From Clostridiaceae bacterium (GTDB taxonomy: Bacteria > Bacillota_A > Clostridia > Clostridiales > Clostridiaceae): 11,632 nt of DNA. The stretch covers positions 1 through 11,632 of the forward strand of contig JAQSXU010000108.1 of assembly GCA_029256485.1 (NCBI GenBank). The letters are read 5' to 3'. Numbering within the stretch: position 1 is the first letter of the stretch; the number at the start of each line of letters is the position of its first letter. Positions 1 through 6,589 of this stretch are shown one piece after another. The notes under the pieces were generated by a model. That model did no database searches, was not told the DNA's origin, and saw nothing but the letters and a program-made list of their open reading frames with translations. A program made the translations under genes and the position numbers.

Positions 1-83
1 AAGGACTAGCATATAAATATTTAAAGATAAATGAAAAATGGGAAGATCATATACATATGGTTTTATTAAACGATAAGGTTTAG
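1..83 (+). CDS. 3' end of an upstream gene, probably GNAT acetyltransferase
   Basis: A reading frame open from the window edge (codons in phase with position 3) ends at TAG 81-83. The 26 visible residues include KYLKINEKWEDHIHMVLLN. This tail, with a charged 'KWEDHIHM' turn before a final strand, resembles the C-terminus of RimJ/RimL-type GNAT N-acetyltransferases. That is recognition of a short tail only. The other two plus-strand frames stop within the first 15 bases, which supports this one. No terminator is visible straight after the stop. Confidence 0.45.
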   Translation, partial: GLAYKYLKINEKWEDHIHMVLLNDKV

Positions 84-185
84 TAAGAGTTTTGGCATAG
101 GTTTTAATCATAGGTTAATATTTAAGAGTTAGATTATTTGGAGTTGTGTAAAAAATAGTTTGGTTGCAATTGGATTATTATTTTC

Positions 186-214
186 TTGAAAGTTATTGTA
201 ATTTAAGCTAGAAT
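186..214 (+). promoter_or_regulatory. Sigma-A promoter of the fluoride riboswitch transcript
   Basis: TTGAAA (186-191), a 17-base spacer and TAGAAT (209-214) give a near-consensus vegetative promoter. The expected start is near 221, about 37 bases before the riboswitch aptamer, so position and strand fit. Confidence 0.65.
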
Positions 215-257
215 TACGTTAAATATGAATGTAAATAAGTGTAAAAAAGAATTTCCA

Positions 258-346
258 TAGGTGATGAAGTTCGCTTTTAAATATCTCATTTGAGATTGAT
301 GACTTCTACTATATAAAAAATATAGTAGAGGTCTTTTGTTTTATAT
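258..346 (+). promoter_or_regulatory. Fluoride (crcB-type) riboswitch
   Basis: The segment has the crcB/fluoride aptamer layout: GGTGATGAAGTTCGC (260-274), an AAA-containing linker, a small hairpin ATCTC/GAGAT (283-287/292-296), then TGATGACTTCTAC (297-309). The outer helix GAAGT/ACTTC (266-270/302-306) and the pseudoknot-type pairing AGGTGA/TCGCTT (259-264/271-276, with wobbles) can both form. The 3' aptamer strand is shared with a terminator stem, the usual fluoride ON-switch design in which ligand binding prevents termination. Known family members control CrcB/Fluc channels or CLC-F antiporters. Here the next gene is a lipoprotein and no recognisable fluoride exporter follows in the window. 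Confidence 0.88.
301..346 (+). terminator. Intrinsic terminator of the fluoride riboswitch
   Basis: A 14-bp stem (301-314 with 320-333, one G-U pair) and an A5 loop are followed by TTTTGTTTT. Its left arm contains the ACTTC strand (302-306) that closes the aptamer, so aptamer folding and termination compete. Confidence 0.85.
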
Positions 347-466
347 TAGATATTTTATGTATATTAGACATCTTCAAAAAAATAATGTGATAAAAAATAA
401 AATTTAAAGTAAATATTTGTACTTTTATAAGATTTTATATACAATAATATCAGGGGGGATGTATTA

Positions 467-1116
467 ATGAAGAAAAAACTTAGACCAATAATTCTAGTTA
501 TTGCTATTGTTCTAATAGGAATATCTGTATTTGGATGCGCTAAAATAAAATATCTGTATTTGGATGCGCTAAAATAAAAGATTTGGCTGGAAAAATTAAA
601 GGTGATTTAGTTGGACAACAATTTACTGTAACTACCTATGATGATTATGGAAATAAAACTTTAACAGTTGAAGGTAGCAAAGTTACAGTAGGCTTGCTGC
701 AAAATAGTGATAATTTTGATAAAAAAGCTTCAGAATTTAAGTCAGAAGTATTGGAAGTTACAGTTAATGGAAATCAAATGTTCCAAGTTGGTAATACAGT
801 AATATTTGCTGAAAATGGATTGGATATGATTGAAGGCTATGATGTTCCAACAGATGTTAATGTAAATAAAGGTGGCGGTTATGTTCCACTTGATAGATTC
901 GTTAATGATGTTAAAAATAAAATAGGAAAAGACAAGACAATCATTATAAGCTCACAACAAGGGATTCCTATAGGAGTATATCAAGGAAAAGATGTCTATG
1001 TTACTATACCAGAAGATTTACCTAAAATGACTAGAATAAATATAGATGGAAAAACATTGTATATTCATAGAGCTAATTATACTATCCTTGATAGTAAAAT
1101 GATAAAAGGTAAATAA
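467..1116 (+). pseudogene. Secreted lipoprotein (DUF5052-like) frameshifted by a 29-bp duplication
   Basis: A strong ribosome site (AGGGGGGA, 452-459) precedes ATG 467. The first frame encodes a classical lipoprotein signal: KKK near the N-terminus, a hydrophobic core, and lipobox SVFGC with the Cys at residue 24. It then stops at TAA 578-580 after 37 codons. A tandem 29-bp duplication (522-579) shifts the frame. Removing one copy joins signal and lipobox to the long downstream frame (…GCAKIKDLAGKIKGDL…), giving an intact lipoprotein of about 207 residues. The mature part (TVTTYDDYGNKTLTVEGSKV, then RINIDGKTLYIHRANY near the end) resembles clostridial DUF5052-type lipoproteins of unknown function. 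That family name is from memory. A TTG at 583 opens the remainder, but without a ribosome site or signal peptide. The fluoride riboswitch lies 121 bases upstream. TTGTAC/TACAAT (417-445) could be a separate promoter, though its start would fall almost on the ribosome site. Confidence 0.8.
522..579 (+). repeat. Perfect 29-bp tandem duplication inside the lipoprotein gene
   Basis: Two adjacent identical copies (522-550 and 551-579) cover the codons for ISVFGCAKIK, including the lipobox cysteine. Because 29 is not a multiple of three, the second copy puts the rest of the gene out of frame and creates an in-frame TAA. Identity is perfect, so the event is recent or the unit is being gained and lost. 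An assembly error is the alternative. Confidence 0.95.
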
Positions 1117-1286
1117 CAAAGTGGACAAGGACACAAATAAGATACAATTTAAATTTCTTCACAGGCTATAATTTAGGTAAAAGCAGGAACAGTTAACAAT
1201 TTCTCAATAAAAAGTGATTTTGAAAAAGGCAAATCAATAAATATTTCATTATTAAATTATATAAATGGAGTCGATATTATGAGAAA

Positions 1287-1316
1287 TAGACCTTGGAAAA
1301 TATTTTCCAAGGTCTA
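1287..1316. terminator. Perfect 30-bp palindrome, possible terminator
   Basis: TAGACCTTGGAAAAT at 1287-1301 meets its exact complement at 1302-1316. As RNA this is a stable hairpin lying between the lipoprotein and the next gene. No good U tract follows on either strand (TAAATTTG on plus), so it could instead be a dyad operator or processing site. Confidence 0.4.
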
Positions 1317-1368
1317 TAAATTTGATTAAAATATTTAATAGATAGAAATAGTTAAGAAGGATTATATA

Positions 1369-2034
1369 ATGCCTTATTTTGAGTTTAGAACAATCAATGA
1401 AGTGCTAGAAGAGAATTACAATTCTAATAGAAATCAAAAAGAAGTTGTATTAGATGAATTGACACAATGTGATCAAAAGAATAAGAAGTATTCTTATATA
1501 GAAGTAGAAGGAATAGTATATAATATTATTGAAGATTTAGGGAAATATGCTGGGGGCTATAGAAATAAGCATAGAAGTAAGAAAAGTAGCAAATGTCAGG
1601 AACATATAATATCAAATGAACTTATAGGGTTAGAAAATATTCTTAAAGACTATATTATTCAAATTGAAAAATTACATAATCAATTGTTAAAATGCCTAGG
1701 AAAAAAAGTTGGTACTGTGGTATCAACTAAAGAAAATGAAATAACTGAAGGAATAGTAACAAAAAGCAGTATTGGAAAGTTAGATGGTTTGGATGGACTT
1801 GCAGGAGGAGCAGTTGGAGGAGCAGTTGGAGGAGCAGCTGGAGGATTAGCGGCAGGAATAAAAAATATAGATAAAATGGAAGGCGTTGAAAGTCAAGGTA
1901 AAGAATTGGGACCAGGAGCAATTGGAGGAGCAGCAGGTGTGGCATTAGTTCGGAAGGCAAATCAGAAATTTTGCAATAGAGATCTATTTGTTGCATTGTA
2001 TTGTGACTTTATTATTCTGAAGATAAGAAATTAG
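1369..2034 (+). CDS. Unknown protein with a glycine-zipper segment
   Basis: ATG 1369 follows AAGAAGG (1354-1360) at an 8-base spacing. The 221-residue product is not recognised. Residues 1-115 are charged and probably helical, with four cysteines (34, 76, 109 and, later, 202) and a basic patch RNKHRSKKSSK at 65-75. Residues about 140-164 are a glycine/alanine zipper (GGAVGGAVGGAAGG) and 181-190 repeat the theme (GPGAIGGAAG). Gly-zippers of this type sit in membranes or amphipathic assemblies in some bacteriocins, holins and envelope proteins, but no family can be assigned. No N-terminal signal peptide is visible. The last 20 residues (DLFVALYCDFIILKIRN) differ in character and could mark a late frameshift. 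The gene stands alone, with the palindrome at 1287-1316 upstream and convergent genes downstream. Confidence 0.65.
   Translation: MPYFEFRTINEVLEENYNSNRNQKEVVLDELTQCDQKNKKYSYIEVEGIVYNIIEDLGKYAGGYRNKHRSKKSSKCQEHIISNELIGLENILKDYIIQIEKLHNQLLKCLGKKVGTVVSTKENEITEGIVTKSSIGKLDGLDGLAGGAVGGAVGGAAGGLAAGIKNIDKMEGVESQGKELGPGAIGGAAGVALVRKANQKFCNRDLFVALYCDFIILKIRN
1804..1851 (+). repeat. 12-bp repeats encoding the glycine zipper
   Basis: GGAGGAGCAGTT occurs at 1804-1815 and 1816-1827, then as GGAGGAGCAGCT at 1828-1839, with a degenerate fourth unit starting GGAGGA at 1840. Each in-frame unit encodes GGAV or GGAA. Copy-number change would lengthen or shorten the zipper without a frameshift. Confidence 0.85.
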
Positions 2035-2100
2035 AGTAGAAGATATAGATAAATTATGTTATATTTTTGCTAAATTATGGAGAAGTTTGTAAATCAGCTT

Positions 2101-2415
2101 TTAAATAATTGAAACTTCTCCGCCTCCAGCTATTATAACAAGGTAACCTTGTTCAAGTGGTACTAATTTGTATTTTTCTGATTGAGGATTTAACCTTAGC
2201 ACTTGCTTAATAATTTGATTAGAGTCAAGAATAATTACTAAAGAACGGTCACTAAAAGAGTTATTTTGAATAGTATGAGTGGTTTCAAGTGATAAATTTA
2301 AGTCAGTAGTCTTATAAAAACCTTGTTTAAAATCGGCGGCATATGTTAAAGAAGCCGGTATAAAAATAGTATATATCACACAGGAGAAAATTATAAAAGA
2401 AATAACTTTTTTCAT
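2101..2415 (-). CDS. Small secreted protein of unknown function
   Basis: The 104-residue product starts at ATG 2415, downstream of AGGTGG at about seven bases on the minus strand. Residues 1-26 are a typical Sec signal peptide (MKK, hydrophobic core, …SLTYA before ADFKQG), with likely signal peptidase I cleavage after A26 or A27 and no lipobox. The mature part of about 78 residues is rich in beta-type sequence (LVIILDSNQIIKQVLRLNP, then GYLVIIAGGGEVSII at the end). No family is recognised. It is on the same strand as the CLC gene but separated by 214 bases containing a strong hairpin, so it is probably transcribed alone. A TATAAT-like element lies at 2460-2465 (minus), without a convincing -35. 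Confidence 0.7.
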   Translation of the reverse strand: MKKVISFIIFSCVIYTIFIPASLTYAADFKQGFYKTTDLNLSLETTHTIQNNSFSDRSLVIILDSNQIIKQVLRLNPQSEKYKLVPLEQGYLVIIAGGGEVSII

Positions 2416-2553
2416 TATATAACCACCTTTCTAATATATATTGTGAAATAAAAAATTATATTATACATTTATTAAACGAAAATGAGCAGATAAAATCAAA
2501 AATGTAGGTTATTTGTAGTAATAAATAGGAAATTATTATATTGATGAGAGAAA

Positions 2554-2594
2554 TGATGAAAATAGAAATAAAATTTTTATTTCTATTTTCATCA
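2554..2594 (-). terminator. Hairpin terminator downstream of the CLC gene
   Basis: A perfect 19-bp stem (2554-2572 with 2576-2594) and a 3-base loop form a very strong hairpin about 35 bases after the CLC stop. Reading the minus strand it is followed by TTTCTCTC, a weak U tract. This is the best termination site for the CLC transcript. Confidence 0.55.
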
Positions 2595-2629
2595 GCTAAG
2601 TGCACATTATATTAATGAATAATAAATTA

Positions 2630-4213
2630 TTAGAATGTATCAGAACTCTCAGCTATTAATGTTAAGCTATCAGTTATTTTTGCTATTCTATCTTCATTAG
2701 TAAGTACAATTAAATAATCACCAGGATAAATAGTAGTATCTCCTTGAGGGATTATTTCTTCATCTCCACGCTTAACAGCAACTAGTAAGCAACGAGAAGG
2801 CCATTTTATTTCTTTGATTTTCTTTTCATCTAATTTTGAGCCAATACATACTGGAAATTCTAAAATGGCTTTATTTTTTTTATTACCTATGGATATTTTT
2901 GCACCTTTATTTTGAAGAATTCTCTCAAGTAATGATTCATAAATAGGTTTGGAGCCTAGAAAATCTGCAACAATATATGAGATTATTGCTACAATAGCTA
3001 AAGATAGCAAATGATTAAAGGAACCTGTCATTTCAGTAATTAATATAGTTCCGGTTATCGGTGATTTTACTACGGCAGCAAAATATCCAGCCATCCCAAG
3101 AATGATGAAGTTATCAATATACATAGCGTCAAAATGGAAGAAATGCATAAGTACTACTCCGTATGTATTTCCAATTAAAGCTCCAATTGTCAATAAAGGA
3201 AGGAAAATCCCACCAGGAGCCCCTGAACCAAAGCTTGCCATAGTAAATAAAAATTTTACTATAAGGATTATTATTAAAATATTCAAAGAAAAATTTCCTG
3301 TAGTTAATGAACTAATAAGTTCATGACCTCCACCTAAAACTTGTGGTAAGAAAAGTCCTAAAACAACAGATATTAATAATGGAATTATTATTCTAAACTC
3401 TTTTTTTAGCCATGCTTGCTTTATAAATAGACTTTGAGTTGATAAAAGAGTTTTATTAAATACAACTCCAAGAAATCCGATAATGATAGCCAATAAAACG
3501 ACATAGTAATAATATTTAAGAGGTAATAGAGATAAATCACCAAAATTAAAAACTGGCTTTAAACCTAAAAAGCCACTTGCAATAAAGTCAGCAGAAAGTG
3601 CAGAGGATATAGCAGAAAGTAATACTAAAGGTGAAAAGTTTTTATGAACTTCCTCTAATGCAAACATTGTTCCAGCAAGTGGAGCATTAAAAGCAGCTGC
3701 AAGACCAGCACTAGCTCCACTTGTAATCAAGTATTTTTCTTCGACTTTAATTCTTTTGAAGATTCTGCTAAAACCTTGCCCAATTGCAGCACCTAATTGA
3801 ACAGAAGGGCCTTCTCTTCCTAGTGAAAGTCCAGCACCTATTGAAAGAACTCCACCAAAAAATTTACCTATTATCACTCGCCACCATGTCATGTCAAGCT
3901 TTCTAAGTAAAACTCCTTCAACTTGGGGAATACCACTTCCGCTTATCATTGGCTCAGCTTTAACCATCACTCCAACAATATATCCTATTACAATTAGAAC
4001 TAAAATCCATGGAAGAATTAGTATGGGGTCTTGAGATATAACTTTATAAACATAATTTAAAATAACTCCTGCTTTCTCAAGCGATAATCTATATAGAACG
4101 ATCAATAAACCAGAAGTAATACCTATACATATTCCTTCGAATACAAGTTTTAATTTAAAGCTATGCCAATGAAATAAAGTATTATAAGTATTATGTTTGT
4201 TTTCTGTTTTCAT
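2630..4213 (-). CDS. CLC-family chloride/proton antiporter with C-terminal RCK_C (TrkA_C) domain
   Basis: A membrane CLC protein of 527 residues exchanging chloride for protons. All signature motifs are present: GSGIP (92-96), GREGPSVQLG (132-141, gating Glu134), the NAPLAG…EE segment (176-188, where the proton-pathway Glu of antiporters lies), GGIFLP (334-339) and KPIYESLLER (422-431, with the anion-coordinating Tyr425). Hydrophobic segments fill residues 20-420. Residues about 452-520 (IGSKLDEKKIKEIKWPSR, then PQGDTTIYPGDYLIVLT) form an RCK_C/TrkA_C-type regulatory domain. The canonical GSGIP serine, the GREGP sequence and the extra domain argue against a fluoride-specific CLC-F. ATG 4213 follows AGGAGGT at optimal spacing. 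The gene is monocistronic: the abl operon terminator lies upstream and a hairpin downstream. Family certain; the anion and regulatory ligand are inferred. Confidence 0.95.
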   Translation of the reverse strand: MKTENKHNTYNTLFHWHSFKLKLVFEGICIGITSGLLIVLYRLSLEKAGVILNYVYKVISQDPILILPWILVLIVIGYIVGVMVKAEPMISGSGIPQVEGVLLRKLDMTWWRVIIGKFFGGVLSIGAGLSLGREGPSVQLGAAIGQGFSRIFKRIKVEEKYLITSGASAGLAAAFNAPLAGTMFALEEVHKNFSPLVLLSAISSALSADFIASGFLGLKPVFNFGDLSLLPLKYYYYVVLLAIIIGFLGVVFNKTLLSTQSLFIKQAWLKKEFRIIIPLLISVVLGLFLPQVLGGGHELISSLTTGNFSLNILIIILIVKFLFTMASFGSGAPGGIFLPLLTIGALIGNTYGVVLMHFFHFDAMYIDNFIILGMAGYFAAVVKSPITGTILITEMTGSFNHLLSLAIVAIISYIVADFLGSKPIYESLLERILQNKGAKISIGNKKNKAILEFPVCIGSKLDEKKIKEIKWPSRCLLVAVKRGDEEIIPQGDTTIYPGDYLIVLTNEDRIAKITDSLTLIAESSDTF

Positions 4214-4364
4214 TTTTTACCTCCTATTTTATTGATAATTGAAAGTGAAAACATAAATAAATTTATTAAAAAATAGCATTATGACATACATATGTTATCA
4301 TATATATATTGATATGTATATATGATGAAGGGCAATTACCACAGAAAAATACGAAAATGAAATT

Positions 4365-4406
4365 AAAAAGATTACCTATTTAATTTTACAAATAGGTAAT
4401 CTTTTT
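4365..4406 (-). terminator. Bidirectional intrinsic terminator after ablB
   Basis: AAAAAGATTACCTATTT (4365-4381) and its exact complement (4390-4406) enclose an 8-base loop. There is a U tract in either direction. On the minus strand it lies 31 bases after the ablB stop and would end the dapB-ablA-ablB transcript. Confidence 0.85.
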
Positions 4407-4437
4407 ATTGTAGGCTTTCAAAGCCTTTTATGTGAAG

Positions 4438-5295
4438 TTATTGAATGTTTTTTACCCAAATATTCATATCCTCAAAGGTACCGCATATATTGCAGTTGTT
4501 TATTAATCTACCTGTATAATTGTAATTATGTTTACTTAAAACAAAATTAATACTTGGATTTATTGCTCTAGATAAACTATATAATGTCATAAATCCTTTC
4601 GATTTAAGATCATACTCTAGAGAATAAATAATGTCTGATAAAATTCCTTTGCCATTATATGCTGGATATGTAGCACAATCAGTTATTTCTGCATTTAAGT
4701 TCTCTTTATCCATATCGGCAGAAGCAATACTGACTATTTTTTCATTAAAAACAGCTACCTTATACAAAACTTTATCATGCATGCTTTGCTTTAAATATTC
4801 TTCACTATAAATAGGAGAGGGATAAGTTGAAAATACGGTTGAAAAAAGCTTTATCATTTCTTTTATATCAGCTTCATTTGCATTTCTTATTGTGTAATCT
4901 ATTTTGTTTCTATTTTTAATGTAAGTGTTTTTAAGCCTTAGACATTCTTTTACTAATAAATCTTTTTTTACAAAATTACTACAAATTTTTCTATCGGTAG
5001 TTATGAAATAAGATACACAAAAGGCATCTTCGCCTCTATAATAACCATTAATTTTGCCTTCTAAAATAAAACCAGCATTAATGAATATTTCGAAATACTC
5101 GCTAGTACAGTTACAAATAATTTTATCTAAATGTTGTTTGGATGCAAAATGTATTATTTTCTTTAGATTTTGAACAGTCATAGTATTAAAGCCAATTATT
5201 TTTATTCGCTTATTAGAGGAATCTACAAGTATTTTTGTGCGATTTATTTGAGTATAATAATTATTATTAGTTTTATATTTATCTGATTTCACCAA
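4438..5295 (-). CDS. ablB: Beta-lysine N6-acetyltransferase
   Basis: GNAT-family enzyme expected to acetylate the N6 amine of beta-lysine with acetyl-CoA, giving the compatible solute N-epsilon-acetyl-beta-lysine in the cytosol. The 285-residue length and layout fit AblB: an N-terminal alpha/beta part (about 1-110, with GFILEGKINGYYRGEDAF at 75-92), a linker, then the GNAT core from about 134 (YTIRNANEADIKEMIKLF). The acetyl-CoA loop is YPAYNGKGILSDII (210-223), close to the usual R/Q-x-x-G-x-G/A, and RAINPSINFVLSKHNYNYTGR (243-263) resembles motif B. The gene overlaps the end of ablA by 17 bases, and its ribosome site AAGGAGG lies inside ablA, suggesting translational coupling. The start is TTG 5295; the next codon, GTG 5292, is an equally possible start. 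The assignment rests on both sequence character and the ablA partner. Confidence 0.88.
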   Translation of the reverse strand: MVKSDKYKTNNNYYTQINRTKILVDSSNKRIKIIGFNTMTVQNLKKIIHFASKQHLDKIICNCTSEYFEIFINAGFILEGKINGYYRGEDAFCVSYFITTDRKICSNFVKKDLLVKECLRLKNTYIKNRNKIDYTIRNANEADIKEMIKLFSTVFSTYPSPIYSEEYLKQSMHDKVLYKVAVFNEKIVSIASADMDKENLNAEITDCATYPAYNGKGILSDIIYSLEYDLKSKGFMTLYSLSRAINPSINFVLSKHNYNYTGRLINNCNICGTFEDMNIWVKNIQ

Positions 5296-6550
5296 ATTTT
5301 TCCCTCCTTTTCATTCTAACATTGCAGTTTGGAGTAAGACAAATTCGTTCATCTCTATATAGTTTTTCTAATCCTTTATATTCTTCAAGTTTAAATTTAT
5401 CACAAATTCCACAATTTTTACAATTATGACTTTTATCCGAAGATTCAGTATAAGTACATAGTATACCTTCATAGTTTCGCAATATTAATTTTTCAGGAGA
5501 CTGAGAAATTAAATATTGGGGATTAATAGGAATTTTTCCACCTCCACCGGGTGCATCAATAACAAAAGTAGGAACAGCAAAACCAGAAGTATGTCCACGT
5601 AAAAGCTCTATAATTTCAATTCCTACTGAAACAGGAGTCCTAAAATGTTCAATTCCCTCAGATAAATCACATTGGTATAAATAATAAGGTCTAACTCTAT
5701 TTTTAACCAATTTTTGTACTAGGTCTTTCATGATATAAGGACAATCGTTAATGTTTTTTAATAGCACTGACTGGTTACCTAAAGGAATTCCAGAATCAGC
5801 TAACATTTTACAAGCCTTAATAGATTCAATTGTTACTTCACTTGGATGATTAAAATGAGTATTTATCCAAACTGGATGATATTTCTTTATAATATTACAT
5901 AAACTTGTAGTTATTCTTTGAGGCATTACTACAGGTACTCTTGTTCCTATTCTAATAATTTCGACATGAGAAATTTTTCTTAAGTTTTTTAAAATAAATT
6001 CTAGTTTTTCATCTGAAACACATAATGCATCGCCACCAGAAATTAAAACATCTCTAACTTCTTTATGATTATCAATATATTTAATAGCTTTTAAAATTGT
6101 TTCATTTGATAAAGACTCGTCTTCATTTCCTGCAAAACGTCTTCTTGTGCAATGTCTACAATACATAGAACACTCTTGTGTAACAAGAAGAAGTACTCTA
6201 TCTGGATATCTATGTGTCAGTCCCGGGACAGGGGAATCAACTGTCTCATGTAAAGGATCGTATCTATCATATTTTGAAATTTTTGTTTCAGAAATGGTAG
6301 GAATAGCTTGTCTTCTGATTGGACAGTTATAATCATTAGGATTAATAAGGGTTGCATAATAAGGTGTTATAGCCATTTTAAGTTTTTTTAGACTAGTTTT
6401 TACACCAATTTTCTCTATTTCTGTAAGATTTATAACTTTTTCTAATTCTTCAATCGTAGTAAGTCTATTAGCGATTTGCCATCTCCAATCATTCCATTGA
6501 TCTTCAGTTATATTTTTCCAAATAGGAATATCTTTATAATTTCTTTTCAT
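5279..6550 (-). CDS. ablA: L-lysine 2,3-aminomutase (radical SAM, PLP)
   Basis: Converts L-lysine to L-beta-lysine using S-adenosylmethionine, a [4Fe-4S] cluster and pyridoxal phosphate. Numbering here is from the upstream GTG at 6559. CSMYCRHC holds the cluster cysteines (130, 134, 137), SGGDAL (174-179) is the SAM-binding glycine motif, and GGGGK (338-342) holds the PLP lysine. The two aspartates that hold the substrate epsilon-amine in the clostridial enzyme are present (QCDLS Asp298; IDAPGG Asp335), supporting lysine rather than glutamate as substrate. Cys263 and the C-terminal CKNCGIC cluster (380-386) match the zinc ligands of the family. I prefer ATG 6550 (423 residues) because AGGAG lies eight bases before it; the in-frame GTG at 6559 overlaps that ribosome site. 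It lies 39 bases after dapB and overlaps ablB, consistent with one operon for acetyl-beta-lysine synthesis. Confidence 0.95.
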   Translation of the reverse strand: MKRNYKDIPIWKNITEDQWNDWRWQIANRLTTIEELEKVINLTEIEKIGVKTSLKKLKMAITPYYATLINPNDYNCPIRRQAIPTISETKISKYDRYDPLHETVDSPVPGLTHRYPDRVLLLVTQECSMYCRHCTRRRFAGNEDESLSNETILKAIKYIDNHKEVRDVLISGGDALCVSDEKLEFILKNLRKISHVEIIRIGTRVPVVMPQRITTSLCNIIKKYHPVWINTHFNHPSEVTIESIKACKMLADSGIPLGNQSVLLKNINDCPYIMKDLVQKLVKNRVRPYYLYQCDLSEGIEHFRTPVSVGIEIIELLRGHTSGFAVPTFVIDAPGGGGKIPINPQYLISQSPEKLILRNYEGILCTYTESSDKSHNCKNCGICDKFKLEEYKGLEKLYRDERICLTPNCNVRMKRREKFGEIR

Positions 6551-6589
6551 AATACACACTCCTAAACATTAATTTGAATATAAATATTT

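Noticed and set aside
1727..1996. Minus-strand leucine-rich open reading frame of 89 codons
   Set aside because: The complement of the glycine-zipper repeats produces artificial leucine/glutamine runs. There is no ribosome site.
2079..2121. Inverted repeat GGAGAAGTTT/AAACTTCTCC as a terminator between convergent genes
   Set aside because: The loop is 23 bases, there is no U tract on either side, and the right arm lies within the coding end of the 2101-2415 gene. It may act weakly but is not supported as a terminator.
3102..3326. Plus-strand open reading frame of 74 codons
   Set aside because: It is a shadow inside the CLC gene, without a ribosome site or recognisable product.
2630..4213. 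CLC gene as the fluoride exporter matching the fluoride riboswitch
   Set aside because: It is on the opposite strand, has canonical GSGIP and GREGP motifs, and carries an RCK_C domain, unlike short CLC-F proteins. It is unlikely to be fluoride-specific.
4260..4330. AT-rich ATATGT/ACATAT repeats upstream of the CLC gene as a promoter-operator
   Set aside because: No -35/-10 pair with good spacing could be fixed on the minus strand, and such repeats are expected by chance in this composition.
6147..6332. Plus-strand open reading frame of 61 codons
   Set aside because: It lies wholly inside ablA on the other strand, over the radical SAM motif region.
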